From contig NZ_CP045702.1 in NCBI RefSeq assembly GCF_014216315.1, positions 5,332,001-5,396,000 on the forward strand: a stretch of 64,000 nt of DNA, given 5' to 3'. Below the pieces are notes generated by a model. The model did no database searches, was not told the origin of the DNA, and saw nothing but the letters and a program-made list of their open reading frames with translations. The DNA comes from Streptomyces finlayi (GTDB taxonomy: Bacteria; Actinomycetota; Actinomycetes; Streptomycetales; Streptomycetaceae). Positions 35,998 through 44,882 of the stretch are shown here, one piece after another (position 1 is the first letter of the stretch; every line of letters begins with the position of its first letter). The position numbers were made by a program, and so were the translations under genes.

Positions 35998-38577
35998 TCA
36001 CACCGCCTGTCCCCGCAACGCCCGCGCCAGATCGTCCCGCGCCTCCAGGACCAGCCGCCGCAGCGCCGGCGCCGCATCCGCGTGCGAGGCCAGCCACGTG
36101 TCCGTCGCCGCCAGCGTCTCCGGACCGTCCTGGAGCCCCGGGAACAGCCCCGACACCACATCCATGCCGATCTGGATCGACCGCTCGGCCCACACCCGCT
36201 CGATCGCGGCGAAGTACGCGTCCGCGTACGGGGCCAGCAGCTCCCGCTGCGACGCCTGCGCGAAACCCGAGATCGTCGCCGTGACCAGCGCGTTGGACAG
36301 CTTGTCCGACTCCACGACCGCGGCCCACGCCTGCGCCTTCACGGCCGCGGACGGCCGAGAGGCCAGGCACCGCACATGGTGCCGCTTGCCCGACGCCGTG
36401 TCGTCGCGCGCCAGCTCGGCGTCGATGACCGACTCGTCGGCACGCCCGTGGGAGGCCAGCGGCGACAGGAACGCCCAGCGCAGCTCCTGGTCGACCTCCA
36501 GGCCGTCGATCCGCTGCGAGCCGTCGAGCAGCCCCGCCAGCAGCTCGAAGTCCGCGTCGCGCGAGGCGACGGACGCGAAGAACCGCGCCCAGGTCAGCTG
36601 GTGCTCGCTGCCCGGCTCCGCGGCGCGCAGTTCGCGCAGCGCGCCCTCGGCCAGCAGTCGGCCGCCCTCTTCGCGCCACCCGGGCGCGACGTAGTGCACG
36701 AGCGCCGACTGCGTCCACTTGTGCAGCATCTGGAGCACGCCGATGTCCGACTCGCGGCCGGAGAAGGCGAGGACGAGGGAGATGAAGTTGCGGGCCGGCA
36801 GCAGCGCGTCCCGCGTCAGGTTCCACAGGGCCGACCAGCAGACCGCGCGAGCCAGCGGATCGGTGATGTCACCGAGGTGGGCCCCCAGGGTGGCGAGGGA
36901 GCCCGCGTCGAAGCGGACCTTGCAGTACGTGAGGTCGTCGTCGTTGACGAGGATCAGCGCTGGCTTCGCCACCCCGGCCAGCTCCCCGACGACCGTGCGC
37001 GCCCCGGAGATGTCCACCTCGGCGCGGGCGTAACGGACCAGGGCGCCCTCGGGATCGTGCCGGTAGAGGCCGACCGCGATCCGGTGCGGCCGCAGCTCGG
37101 GGTGGGAGGCGGCGGCGTCCTGGAGGACGGCCAGTTCGGCGATGCGGCCCGCCACGTCGTACGTCACGTCCGGCGTGAGCACGTTGACGCCCGCCGTCTG
37201 CAGCCACGCCCGCGACCAGACCGTCATGTCGCGCCCGGACGTCTCCCCGAGTACCGACAACAGGTCACCGAGCTGGGTGTTGCCGTAGGCGTGGCGCTTG
37301 AAGTAGCGCCGGGCGCCTTCGAGGAACGCGTCCCGTCCGACGTACGCCACCAGCTGCTTGAGCACCGACGCGCCCTTGGCGTACGTGATGCCGTCGAAGT
37401 TGAGCTTTGCGTCCTCCAGGTCACGGATGTCGGCCGTGACGGGGTGGGTGGAGGGCAGTTGGTCGGCGCGGTAGGCCAACGCCTTGCGATTGTTGGCGAA
37501 GGTGACCCAGCCGTTGGTGAAGCGGGTGGCCTCCACCTGGGAGAACGCCCCCATGAAGTCGGCGAAGGACTCCTTGAGCCACAGGTCGTCCCACCACTGC
37601 ATGGTGACGAGGTCGCCGAACCACATGTGCGCCATCTCGTGGAGGATGACGTTGGCACGGTGCTCGTACGACGCCGAGGTCACCTTGCCGCGGAAGACGT
37701 ACTCCTCGCGGAACGTGACACAGCCCGGGTTCTCCATCGCGCCGATGTTGTACTCGGGCACGAACGCCTGGTCGTATTTTCCGAACGGGTACGGGTAGTC
37801 GAAGTTGTCGTGGAAGAAGTCCAGGCCCTGCTTGGTGACCAGGAAGATGTCGTCCGCGTCGAAGTGGCGGGCGAGCCCCTTGCGGCACATCGCGCCGAGC
37901 GGGATCTCCAGGGTCGTGCCGTCGTCGAACACCCGGGTGTAGAGGTCGGTCTCGCAGTGGTACGGACCGGCGACGACCGCCGTGATGTACGTGGAGATCG
38001 GCTTGGTCTCGGCGAAGCGCCGCACCTCGCCGTCGCGGGACTCCTCGGCGCCGTTGCTCCGGACCGTCCAGCGGTCGGGGGCCGTCACCTCGAAGCGGAA
38101 GGGCGCCTTGAGGTCGGGCTGCTCGAAGTTGGCGAAGACGCGCCGGGCGTCGGCCGGCTCGTACTGCGTGTAGAGGTAGACCTCGCCGTCCTCCGGGTCG
38201 ACGAAGCGGTGGAGACCTTCGCCGGTCCGGCTGTACGCGCACTGCGCGTCGACCACGAGGACGTTGTCGCCCTCGGCGAGGTCGTCGAGTCTCACCCGCG
38301 TGCCGTCGAAGACGGCCGCCGGGTCCAGCGGCTTCCCGTTCAGCGTCACCGCGTTCACGCTCGGCGCCAGCAGATCGGCGAAGGTCGAGGCCCCCGCACG
38401 CGCGGCGCGGAAGCGGATGGTGGTCTGCGAGCGGAAGGTACGCGGGCCGGCCTCCCCTTCGTCCCCGTCGGGCTCACCGACGGCGGAACGCAGGTCGAGG
38501 GCGACCTCGTAACCATCGACGGTCAGCAGCTCGGCCCTCTTCCGGGCCTCGTCGCGGGACAGGTTTTCACCGGGCAC
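35998..38577 (-). CDS. pepN: Aminopeptidase N (M1 family), copy 2
   Basis: The product has 859 residues. GAMENPG, HEMAHMWFGD and KESFADF give the complete M1 site; copy 1 has Ala for Pro in the GAMEN loop and Asn for Lys before the third ligand. GTG 38577 has GAAGGAG 5 nt upstream. Both proteins open VPGxNLxRxEAxxRA, so they are clear paralogues. It is probably cytoplasmic. The two may differ in substrate preference, as the GAMEN loop contacts the peptide N-terminus. Confidence 0.95.
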   Translation of the reverse strand: MPGENLSRDEARKRAELLTVDGYEVALDLRSAVGEPDGDEGEAGPRTFRSQTTIRFRAARAGASTFADLLAPSVNAVTLNGKPLDPAAVFDGTRVRLDDLAEGDNVLVVDAQCAYSRTGEGLHRFVDPEDGEVYLYTQYEPADARRVFANFEQPDLKAPFRFEVTAPDRWTVRSNGAEESRDGEVRRFAETKPISTYITAVVAGPYHCETDLYTRVFDDGTTLEIPLGAMCRKGLARHFDADDIFLVTKQGLDFFHDNFDYPYPFGKYDQAFVPEYNIGAMENPGCVTFREEYVFRGKVTSASYEHRANVILHEMAHMWFGDLVTMQWWDDLWLKESFADFMGAFSQVEATRFTNGWVTFANNRKALAYRADQLPSTHPVTADIRDLEDAKLNFDGITYAKGASVLKQLVAYVGRDAFLEGARRYFKRHAYGNTQLGDLLSVLGETSGRDMTVWSRAWLQTAGVNVLTPDVTYDVAGRIAELAVLQDAAASHPELRPHRIAVGLYRHDPEGALVRYARAEVDISGARTVVGELAGVAKPALILVNDDDLTYCKVRFDAGSLATLGAHLGDITDPLARAVCWSALWNLTRDALLPARNFISLVLAFSGRESDIGVLQMLHKWTQSALVHYVAPGWREEGGRLLAEGALRELRAAEPGSEHQLTWARFFASVASRDADFELLAGLLDGSQRIDGLEVDQELRWAFLSPLASHGRADESVIDAELARDDTASGKRHHVRCLASRPSAAVKAQAWAAVVESDKLSNALVTATISGFAQASQRELLAPYADAYFAAIERVWAERSIQIGMDVVSGLFPGLQDGPETLAATDTWLASHADAAPALRRLVLEARDDLARALRGQAV

Positions 38578-38706
38578 GGGCACTCCTTCGTGTCTCGTTC
38601 GAACGGCATTGATCCTCGCATGCCGGTTCCGGCGGCTGTATCGGGGAATGGCTGGGCCGCCCGGCGGCGTTCTGTGGCTCAGTGGACGCGCCTTCTGAGG
38701 AGAGAC

Positions 38707-39357
38707 ATGCCTGACAACAGCACGGCGAACGGCCGGACGCCGGTCGACTTCTGGTTCGACCCGCTCTGCCCGTGGGCGTGGATGACCTCCCGCTGGATGC
38801 TGGAGGTGGAGAAGGTCCGCGATGTCGAGGTCCGCTGGCACGTGATGAGCCTGGCCGTCCTCAACGAGGAGAAGCTCGACGAGCTGCCGGAGGAGTACCG
38901 GGACCTCCTGCAGAACAAGGCGTGGGGCCCGGTCCGGGTCGTGGTCGCCGCCCAGCAGAAGCACGGCGACGAGGTCGTCGGGCCGCTGTACACGGCGCTC
39001 GGCACCCGCTTCCACAACAAGGGCGAGGGCCCCACGCCCGAGGCGGTCGCCGCTGCGCTGGCGGATGTCGGCCTCCCGGCCGAGCTCGCGGCGTACGCGG
39101 ACTCGGACGCGTACGACACCGAGCTCCGCGCCTCCCACAAGGAGGGGATCGACAAGGTCGGCCAGGAGGTCGGCACGCCGGTCATCGCCGTTCCGGGTGC
39201 CGATGGCGGGCAGATCGCCTTCTTCGGCCCGGTCGTGACCCCCGCCCCGAAGGGCGAGGAGGCGGCGAAGCTGTGGGACGGCACGCTGATGGTGGCGTCG
39301 ATACCCGGCTTCTACGAGATCAAGCGGACCCGCACGCAGGGCCCGGTCTTCGACTGA
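38707..39357 (+). CDS. DsbA-family protein related to mycothiol-dependent reductases
   Basis: The product has 216 residues. A thioredoxin fold with a DsbA-type helical insertion is seen from PVDFWFDPLCPWAWMTSRWMLE onward. The active-site region reads CPWA, a single Cys, not CxxC. It resembles the mycobacterial Rv2466c group, which uses mycothiol to reduce nitro compounds and disulfides; the monothiol site would fit a mycothiol-coupled mechanism. It has no signal peptide. ATG 38707 follows a GAGGAGAG site. Confidence 0.85.
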   Translation: MPDNSTANGRTPVDFWFDPLCPWAWMTSRWMLEVEKVRDVEVRWHVMSLAVLNEEKLDELPEEYRDLLQNKAWGPVRVVVAAQQKHGDEVVGPLYTALGTRFHNKGEGPTPEAVAAALADVGLPAELAAYADSDAYDTELRASHKEGIDKVGQEVGTPVIAVPGADGGQIAFFGPVVTPAPKGEEAAKLWDGTLMVASIPGFYEIKRTRTQGPVFD

Positions 39358-39385
39358 CAGTGATGATGTGAGTGGTCCACGGGCC

Positions 39386-39422
39386 AGGGGCGGGCTGCGG
39401 ACATGGTCCGGAGCCCGCCCCT
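39386..39422. terminator. Terminator after the DsbA-like gene
   Basis: AGGGGCGGGCT pairs with AGCCCGCCCCT (11 bp); the 15-nt loop contains a smaller GAC-ATG-GTC hairpin. CTTCTC follows. Confidence 0.75.
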
Positions 39423-39443
39423 TCTCATGCGCCCCACCCGGTC

Positions 39444-39668
39444 TCAGGCATCGGCCGGGGTGGCCCGTTCGACGAACTGGATGATCACGCCGTTCGGGTC
39501 GGTGACCTGGAAGGGGCGTTCGCCCCAGGGCTCCTCCCGCGGGGGCACGGTGATCGCCACGCCCTCCGCCCGCAGCCGCTTCTCCTCGTCCTCGATGCCG
39601 GTGAGGGTGAAGGCGAGGATCAGGCCGGAGGTGTGGGCCGCACCAACCCCCGAGATCGCCGCCGTCCT
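39444..39668 (-). pseudogene. 3' half of a VOC-family gene
   Basis: Read leftwards, the frame ends with AHTSGLILAFTLTGIEDEEKRL...GERPFQVTDPNGVIIQFVE, the second half of a VOC protein. The first half is absent: upstream of about 39668 the reading frame continues into unrelated sequence. No start site is present. Confidence 0.65.
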
Positions 39669-39718
39669 CGGGGACGAGGCCCCGACGCCTTCGGTCTGCT
39701 CGAACCGGCACTCGCCGG

Positions 39719-39940
39719 CTACGCCGTGGCCTGATCCCGCGGGGAAGGCTCCAGGCCGGTCGCGGACAGAACAGCCTCGACCGTCTCCTCCACCGACTGC
39801 CCCGAGGTGTCCCGGGTCCGGTTGCGTTGCCACGCGACATCCGGGTCCGGGGCCGGCACGACGACATGGAACCGGCCGGTCGTCAATGTCTCCCGGTAGA
39901 AGTCGAGATGGGTCCGGGCCTGCGCGGCTGCGACCGTGGA
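39719..39940 (-). pseudogene. Remnant of a phosphotransferase/AAA-type ATPase
   Basis: The frame contains HLDFYRETLTTGRFHVVVPAPDPDVAWQRNRTRDTSGQSVEETVEAVLSATGL. This looks like the lid and C-terminal part of a small P-loop kinase, with an internal loss after AWQRNRTRD. The P-loop end is missing. Family assignment is from pattern memory only. Confidence 0.45.
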
Positions 39941-40016
39941 CTTCCGCTGCCGGGAACGCCGGTCGGCAGGACGGCGCAGGGGGCGGGCTCCCGGTCGATG
40001 GGGCGGGGATCGAAGC

Positions 40017-40673
40017 TCACCGGCTTCCCCGCCCGGCGGGCGTGGCCGCTTCCAGCTCGTCGATACTGCCGGACATGATCGTGCGCACATGCTCCGTGAT
40101 GTGCTCGGCGGGCCAGTCCCACCAGGCCACGGCGAGGAGGCGGGCGACGTCCTCGTCCGCGTACCGGGTCCGGATCAGCTTGGCGGGGTTGCCGCCGACG
40201 ATGCCGTAGTCCGGCACGTCGGAGACGACCACCGAGCCCGAACCGATGATCGCGCCGTGCCCGATCCGTACGCCGGGCATCACCGTCGTGCGGTAACCGA
40301 ACCACACGTCGTTGCCGACGGCCGTGTCGCCCCTGCCGGGCAGGCCGGTCAGCAGATCGAAGTGATCGGCCCACGAGCCGCCCATGGTGGGGAACGGGAA
40401 GGTGGAGGGCCCGTCCATACGGTGGTTGGCGCCGTTCATGATGAACCGCACCCCTGTGCCGATCGCACAGAACTTCCCGATGACGAGCTTCTCCGGCCCG
40501 TAGTGATACAACACGTTGCGCGTCTCGAACCCGGTCGCGTCGTCCGGATCGTCGTAGTACGAGAACTCCCCGACCTCGATCAGCGGCGAGGTCACGAGCG
40601 GCTTCAGCTGCACCACCCGTGGCTGCCCCGGCATGGGGTGCAGCACCGTGGGATCGGCGGGTACGAGTGGCAT
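40017..40673 (-). CDS. Vat-type xenobiotic acetyltransferase (hexapeptide fold)
   Basis: The product has 218 residues. Left-handed beta-helix repeats (IGKFCAIGTGVRFIM, TAVGNDVWFGYRTTVMPGVRIGHGAIIGSGSVV, YGIVGGNPAKLI) and the loop with NHRMDGPSTFPFP holding the catalytic His define the Vat/CatB group, which acetylates streptogramin A or chloramphenicol-like substrates. The real substrate is unknown. ATG 40673 was chosen because conserved sequence begins there; no strong ribosome site is visible. Confidence 0.85.
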   Translation of the reverse strand: MPLVPADPTVLHPMPGQPRVVQLKPLVTSPLIEVGEFSYYDDPDDATGFETRNVLYHYGPEKLVIGKFCAIGTGVRFIMNGANHRMDGPSTFPFPTMGGSWADHFDLLTGLPGRGDTAVGNDVWFGYRTTVMPGVRIGHGAIIGSGSVVVSDVPDYGIVGGNPAKLIRTRYADEDVARLLAVAWWDWPAEHITEHVRTIMSGSIDELEAATPAGRGSR

Positions 40674-40772
40674 GCGCGCTGCTTTCGACGGTCTCGGCTC
40701 CGGACGGGCCCATGATGGCAGCCGCCTCCCGACGGCCGCGCGCTCATTTCCGCGCCGCCGACACACCTCACC

Positions 40773-41840
40773 TCAGGCCCGCAGGTCGTCCCGCGCGCTC
40801 GCGGCGATGTCCGGGAAGTCCGTCACGACGGCGTCGACGCCCTGTGCGTAGTGGAAGGCGTACTCGGCGAACGCGTCACCGAACTCCATGGGAACGGTGC
40901 CCCGGCGGTACGACGCCGGCAGGTACTGGTTCTCCGCTCGGAAGGTGTACGCGCCGACCTTGAGACCGGCCGCATGCGCGTCCGCCAGCAGGGTGAGCGG
41001 CGGGACGAGCGAGGACTTGTCGGGGCCGATCCAGTCCGCGTAACGGGCGATCTCGCGCAGCCCGGCGGGCGTCAACATCTCCTTGTACGTGACCGTGTGG
41101 CCGTACGGACCGCCGCTCGTTCCGAGCGCCTGCCAGAGCGGCAGCCCGAGCCGGGCCTCGGCCATCCGGTGCAGACTGGACGGTTCGAAGGACTGGACGA
41201 CGCATTCGCGGGCGCCCAGGCGGTTACGGCGGATGACGCGGATCAGTTCCGGTTCCAGGGGCAGCCCGATCGACCGGAAGTACGTCGGGTGCTTCGTCTC
41301 GGGGAAGACCGCGATCCGGCGGCCGTGCTCCTTCGACAGGGCGCGGGCCAGATCGATGACCTCCTGGAACGTCATGACCTGCTCGCGGCCGTCGAAGACC
41401 GTGTTGCGGTTGCGGACCAGCGGCAGCCGTTCCACCGCCCGCAGGGTCTTCAGCTCGGCGAGCGTGAAGTCCTCCGTGAACCAGCCGGTGACCGCCCTGC
41501 CGTCGACGGTCTTCGTGGTGCGGCGGCCGGCGAACTCCAGGTGGGCGGCGACATCGGTGGTACCCGATATCTCGTTCTCGTGGCGTACGACGAGGACGTG
41601 GTCCTTCGTCGGGACGAGGTCGGGCTCGATCCAGTCGGCCCCGGCCCGCACCCCGAAGGCGTAAGCGGCGGCGGTGTGCTCGGGGCGCCATCCGGCCGCG
41701 CCCCGGTGCCCGATGACCAGGGGACCACGAGCCGGCCCCGCGGCGACGGAGGCGCCGGAAGCGGCGGCGGGACGTGCCACCGCGGCGGTCACGGCGGCCG
41801 TCGCCAGCAGGACCGAACGTCGTCTCGGGGCGTGGTTCAT
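40773..41840 (-). CDS. Secreted glycerophosphodiester phosphodiesterase
   Basis: The product has 355 residues. RRRSVLLATAAVTAAVA is a probable Tat signal. The GDPD domain shows GHRGAAGWRPEHT, WIEPDLVPTKDHVLVVRHE, and FPETKHP; these give the paired His and the Glu/Asp calcium or magnesium ligands. The end reads GVDAVVTDFPD, as in bacterial GlpQ proteins. It would release glycerol 3-phosphate from phosphodiesters outside the cell. ATG 41840 has AGGAG 7 nt upstream. Confidence 0.93.
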   Translation of the reverse strand: MNHAPRRRSVLLATAAVTAAVARPAAASGASVAAGPARGPLVIGHRGAAGWRPEHTAAAYAFGVRAGADWIEPDLVPTKDHVLVVRHENEISGTTDVAAHLEFAGRRTTKTVDGRAVTGWFTEDFTLAELKTLRAVERLPLVRNRNTVFDGREQVMTFQEVIDLARALSKEHGRRIAVFPETKHPTYFRSIGLPLEPELIRVIRRNRLGARECVVQSFEPSSLHRMAEARLGLPLWQALGTSGGPYGHTVTYKEMLTPAGLREIARYADWIGPDKSSLVPPLTLLADAHAAGLKVGAYTFRAENQYLPASYRRGTVPMEFGDAFAEYAFHYAQGVDAVVTDFPDIAASARDDLRA

Positions 41841-41956
41841 GCGGAACTCCTCGCGTGGGACGGAGGAACCACACAAGCGAGGAGGGGTTACGGCACGGAG
41901 GACACGACACCGCACGCAGACGCCGGACAGGCGGACAGAACAAGCCCGTCGAGGGT

Positions 41957-41987
41957 GTCCCCCCATGCCTTTCGGACAAGGGGGGAC
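41957..41987 (-). terminator. Probable terminator of the upstream permease gene
   Basis: GTCCCCCC and GGGGGGAC form an 8-bp stem with a 15-nt loop, 15 nt beyond the permease stop. Confidence 0.5.
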
Positions 41988-42001
41988 CAGGGCGAAACCG
42001 G

Positions 42002-43420
42002 CTACCGGACGGCCCCGGCACCCTTCCGCTGCCGCCACACACCGATCCCCGCCAGCACCAGCGTCAGCAACCCCGTCGCCAGCAACTGGTTTCGTGTGTC
42101 CGGCTGTCGCAGCATCAGCAGGAAGATCCCGGCCATCGCGGCCAGCGCGACGATCGTCAACACCGGGAACAGCCACATCCGTACGACCAGCTTCTCCGGA
42201 GCCTCCCGCTCCGTCCGCCCGCGCAGGAGCAGCTGCGAGACCGCGATGAAGATCCACACCACGAGGATCACCGCCCCGATCATGTTGAGCAGCCACGGGA
42301 ACACGTCGTCCGGCCGCCAGTAGCTGAGCAGCACGCACAGGAATCCGAACACGGAGGAGACGAGGACCGCCCTGCGCGGCACCCCGGACGTGACCTTGCC
42401 GAGTCGCACCGGACCCTGGCCGCGCGACACCAGCGAGCAGGCCATGCGCGAAGCGCCGTAGATGTTGGCGTTCATCGCGGAGAGCAGCGCGACCAGGATG
42501 ACCACGTTCATGATCTCCGCGGCGCCGCTGATACCGAGGTGGTCCAGGGCCGCGTAGAACGGGCCGACTTCGGCGACCTTCGGGTCGTCCCACGGGACGA
42601 GGGCCACGATGACCGCCATCGAGCCGACGTAGAACAGCCCGATGCGCCACATGGCCGTCCGTACGGCCTTCGCGACACCTTGTACCGGGTTCTCCGACTC
42701 GGCCGCCGCGATGGTGACGGTCTCCAGACCTCCGTACGCGAACACGGAGGCGAGGAGCCCGATGATGAAGCCGTTGGACCCGTTGGGCAGGAAGCCCCCC
42801 TCTCCCGAGAGGTTGGACGTGCCCGGCGCGTCCGTGCCCGGCAGGACACCGAGGATCGCCAGCAGCCCGAGCACCAGGAACAGCGTGATGGCGATGACCT
42901 TGAGCGAGGCGAACCAGAACTCGAACTCGCCGAAGTTCTTCACGGCGGCCAGGTTCGTGCCGAGGAACATCACCATGAACAGCGCGACCCAGGCCCATTC
43001 CGGCGTCCCGGGCAGCCAGCCGGTGACGATCTTCGCGGCGCCGATGCCCTCGAGGCCCACCGCGACACAGAGCAGCACCCAGAACGCCCACCCGGCGGTG
43101 AAACCCGCCCAGGGGCCGATCGCACGCTCGGCATGCACGGAGAAGGAACCGGATGCCGGATTCGCCGCAGACATCTCGCCGAGCATGCGCATCACGAACA
43201 TGACGAGCAGTCCGGAAATGCCGTAGGCGATGACGATCGAGGGACCGGCGGCCGCGATCCCGGCGCCGGATCCGACGAACAGTCCGGCGCCGATGACACC
43301 ACCGAGGGCGATCATCGACAGATGGCGCTGCTTGAGGCCGTGGGTGAGGGCGGAATCGACCGTGACGGTGCCGGGGGAGTCGGGTCCGGCGGTGGAGGGC
43401 GGCGCGGAGGTCCGGGACAT
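42002..43420 (-). CDS. APC-family amino-acid permease, copy 1
   Basis: The product has 472 residues and twelve hydrophobic segments. KQRHLSMIALGGVIGAGLFVGSG is the amino-acid-transporter helix-1 signature, and GEMSAANPASGSF lies in helix 3. It resembles GabP/AnsP-like importers; the substrate is not predictable. ATG 43420 begins a typical acidic/Ser-Thr N-terminus; no clear ribosome site is present. It is closely related to the permease at 44883-46379. Confidence 0.9.
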   Translation of the reverse strand: MSRTSAPPSTAGPDSPGTVTVDSALTHGLKQRHLSMIALGGVIGAGLFVGSGAGIAAAGPSIVIAYGISGLLVMFVMRMLGEMSAANPASGSFSVHAERAIGPWAGFTAGWAFWVLLCVAVGLEGIGAAKIVTGWLPGTPEWAWVALFMVMFLGTNLAAVKNFGEFEFWFASLKVIAITLFLVLGLLAILGVLPGTDAPGTSNLSGEGGFLPNGSNGFIIGLLASVFAYGGLETVTIAAAESENPVQGVAKAVRTAMWRIGLFYVGSMAVIVALVPWDDPKVAEVGPFYAALDHLGISGAAEIMNVVILVALLSAMNANIYGASRMACSLVSRGQGPVRLGKVTSGVPRRAVLVSSVFGFLCVLLSYWRPDDVFPWLLNMIGAVILVVWIFIAVSQLLLRGRTEREAPEKLVVRMWLFPVLTIVALAAMAGIFLLMLRQPDTRNQLLATGLLTLVLAGIGVWRQRKGAGAVR

Positions 43421-43631
43421 GGACAAGCTCTGTTCAGTAGCTGGGACAGGGGGCGTCACAGTCTGTGCACGCACCTCGTTCACAGGGAACGGTTGTCCGC
43501 TATACGGTCACGAGGCTCGCACAAGGTGTGCACTCGGCTACGCCGGCGGCGGCGCGTGATGACCGACGCGAAGACCGACTCCTCGCCGATGACGGTGCCC
43601 TGCCGACCGACCGACAGGACAGGACAGGGTC

Positions 43632-43739
43632 TTATGCGCCGTTCGCCCGGCGGTCCCTGAACTCCCGTACGCCCGCGACCAGCAGCACCAGCCCCGTCGC
43701 CCCGGCCGACCACTGCGTGGGGGGAGGTGAGTCGTGCAT
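43632..43739 (-). CDS. Possible 35-residue membrane peptide or permease-tail relic
   Basis: The frame reads MHDSPPPTQWSAGATG, then a hydrophobic run (LVLLVAGVREFRDRR). Its end resembles the last helix and basic tail of the neighbouring permease at 44883 (VAISLVREFRGRK). A GGTGAG-like site precedes the ATG weakly. It may be a remnant of a lost permease copy. Confidence 0.3.
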   Translation of the reverse strand: MHDSPPPTQWSAGATGLVLLVAGVREFRDRRANGA

Positions 43740-43934
43740 GGGGTGCGGGTCACTCTCGGATCGATTATGGGGAACCTACAGTCTCACGCCGTGCGTCCCG
43801 GCCCGGCGAGGAGTCCCGCCCCGCCCCCCACCTCAGTGACGAGCATCACGCCCAGGTGTGATTGTGTTCCGCGCTTTGTCTGAACCCAACCAATTCCCCA
43901 ACCCCCGCTTTGTGGGCGGCTGATGGTGATCGAG

Positions 43935-43954
43935 CGTTAACCCGTGGGCTAACG
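43935..43954. promoter_or_regulatory. Candidate operator of bioY
   Basis: CGTTAaCCC-GT-GGGcTAACG is an imperfect palindrome (eight paired positions per arm plus one mismatch) 46 nt before the bioY start. Its position fits repression of the biotin transporter gene by a BioQ/TetR-like factor; the factor is not identified. Confidence 0.5.
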
Positions 43955-43999
43955 TCGGCCGGAGTCACCCGTCCTGCTGCCCTCACCCGCGGAGTTCCG

Positions 44000-44593
44000 A
44001 TGAGTCTCGCCGCCACCCCCGTCCGCTCCGGAGCGGTCCTCGCCGACCTGCTGCCCGCGGCCCGGATCCGCTACGCCGTCGACACGGCCCTCGTCATGGG
44101 CGGCGCCGCCCTCACCGGCATAGCGGCCCAGATCGCCGTCCCGGTCCCCGGCTCCCCGGTCCCCGTCACCGGCCAGACCTTCGCGGCGCTCCTCGTCGGC
44201 ACGGCGCTCGGCGCCCGCCGCGGCTTCCTCGCGCTCGGCCTGTACGCGCTGATCGGCATGGCCGGCATGCCGTGGTTCGCGGGCGGCACCTCCGGCGCGG
44301 GCGGCGCCTCCTTCGGCTACGTGCTGGGCATGCTGCTCGCCGCCACCGTGGTCGGCGGCCTGGCCCGTCGCGGCGGCGACCGCTCCGTGCTGCGCACCGC
44401 GGGCACGATGGCCGTCGGTTCCGTCATCATCTACGCCGTCGGCGTGCCGTACCTGGCGTTCTCCACCGGCATGTCGATGAGCGCGGCCGTCGCGGCGGGC
44501 CTGACGCCCTTCCTGATCGGGGACGCCCTGAAGGCGGCCCTGGCCATGGGCGCGCTGCCCGCCTCGTGGAAGCTCATCGGGCGTCGCGACTGA
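44000..44593 (+). CDS. bioY: Biotin transporter S component
   Basis: The product has 197 residues with six hydrophobic segments. The BioY signature is seen: AQIAVPVPGSPVPVTGQTFAALLVG, GFLALGLYALIGMAGMPWFAGG, and GGASFGYVLGMLLAA. It binds biotin and works with shared ECF ATPases or alone. No bioM/N genes are adjacent. ATG 44000 follows GGAG by 5 nt. Confidence 0.93.
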   Translation: MSLAATPVRSGAVLADLLPAARIRYAVDTALVMGGAALTGIAAQIAVPVPGSPVPVTGQTFAALLVGTALGARRGFLALGLYALIGMAGMPWFAGGTSGAGGASFGYVLGMLLAATVVGGLARRGGDRSVLRTAGTMAVGSVIIYAVGVPYLAFSTGMSMSAAVAAGLTPFLIGDALKAALAMGALPASWKLIGRRD

Positions 44594-44784
44594 CGCCGTA
44601 CGCCCCACCGAAGAGGCTCGCCGGGTCGTGACGCGACACCAGACCGGCGAGCCTCTCGCGTGTCCGGGGTCCGTGTAACCCTGCGGTGCGGTCCCCGCCG
44701 GCGAAGGAGAAGTACGCCCACGGGCAGCCCGCGCGCGGCGGCGTACGCCACGGCGGCGCGTACGTCACCGTCGCCACCGGGGCG
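44574..44784 (-). pseudogene. Collapsed FAD-dependent oxidoreductase gene
   Basis: Two frames join near 44715. The first (44784-44713) reads DVRAAVAYAAARGLPVGV, typical of the FAD-binding_4 domain. The second (44717-44574) reads YFSFAGGDRTAGLHGPRTRERLAGLVSRHDPASLFGGAYGV, the C-terminal BBE-type end. The roughly 400 residues between them are gone. The end overlaps the last 20 nt of bioY. Confidence 0.6.
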
Positions 44785-44805
44785 AAAAGGGGTGGCAGAC
44801 GTGGC

Positions 44806-44848
44806 AAGGCTCTCCTTCGCTCGCTGAGGGCTTGCGAAGGAGAGCCTT
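44806..44848. terminator. Terminator downstream of the second permease
   Basis: AAGGCTCTCCTTCGC and its exact complement form a 15-bp stem with a 13-nt loop, 35 nt beyond the permease stop. Confidence 0.8.
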
Positions 44849-44882
44849 CCGGTAATACCCGACACGAACTGTCCGGTATCGA

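Larger units (their letters stand above)
43421..43999. other. Region between the permease and bioY
   Basis: This 579-bp stretch holds a possible 35-residue frame (43632-43739, minus), the bioY promoter region and an inverted repeat at 43935-43954. The section 43860-43920 is rich in A/T-containing tracts. I see no other gene. Confidence 0.4.

Noticed and set aside
43480..43753. Overlapping minus-strand frames before bioY
   Set aside because: They are Arg-rich and mutually overlapping; only the 35-residue frame at 43632-43739 has a membrane-like pattern.
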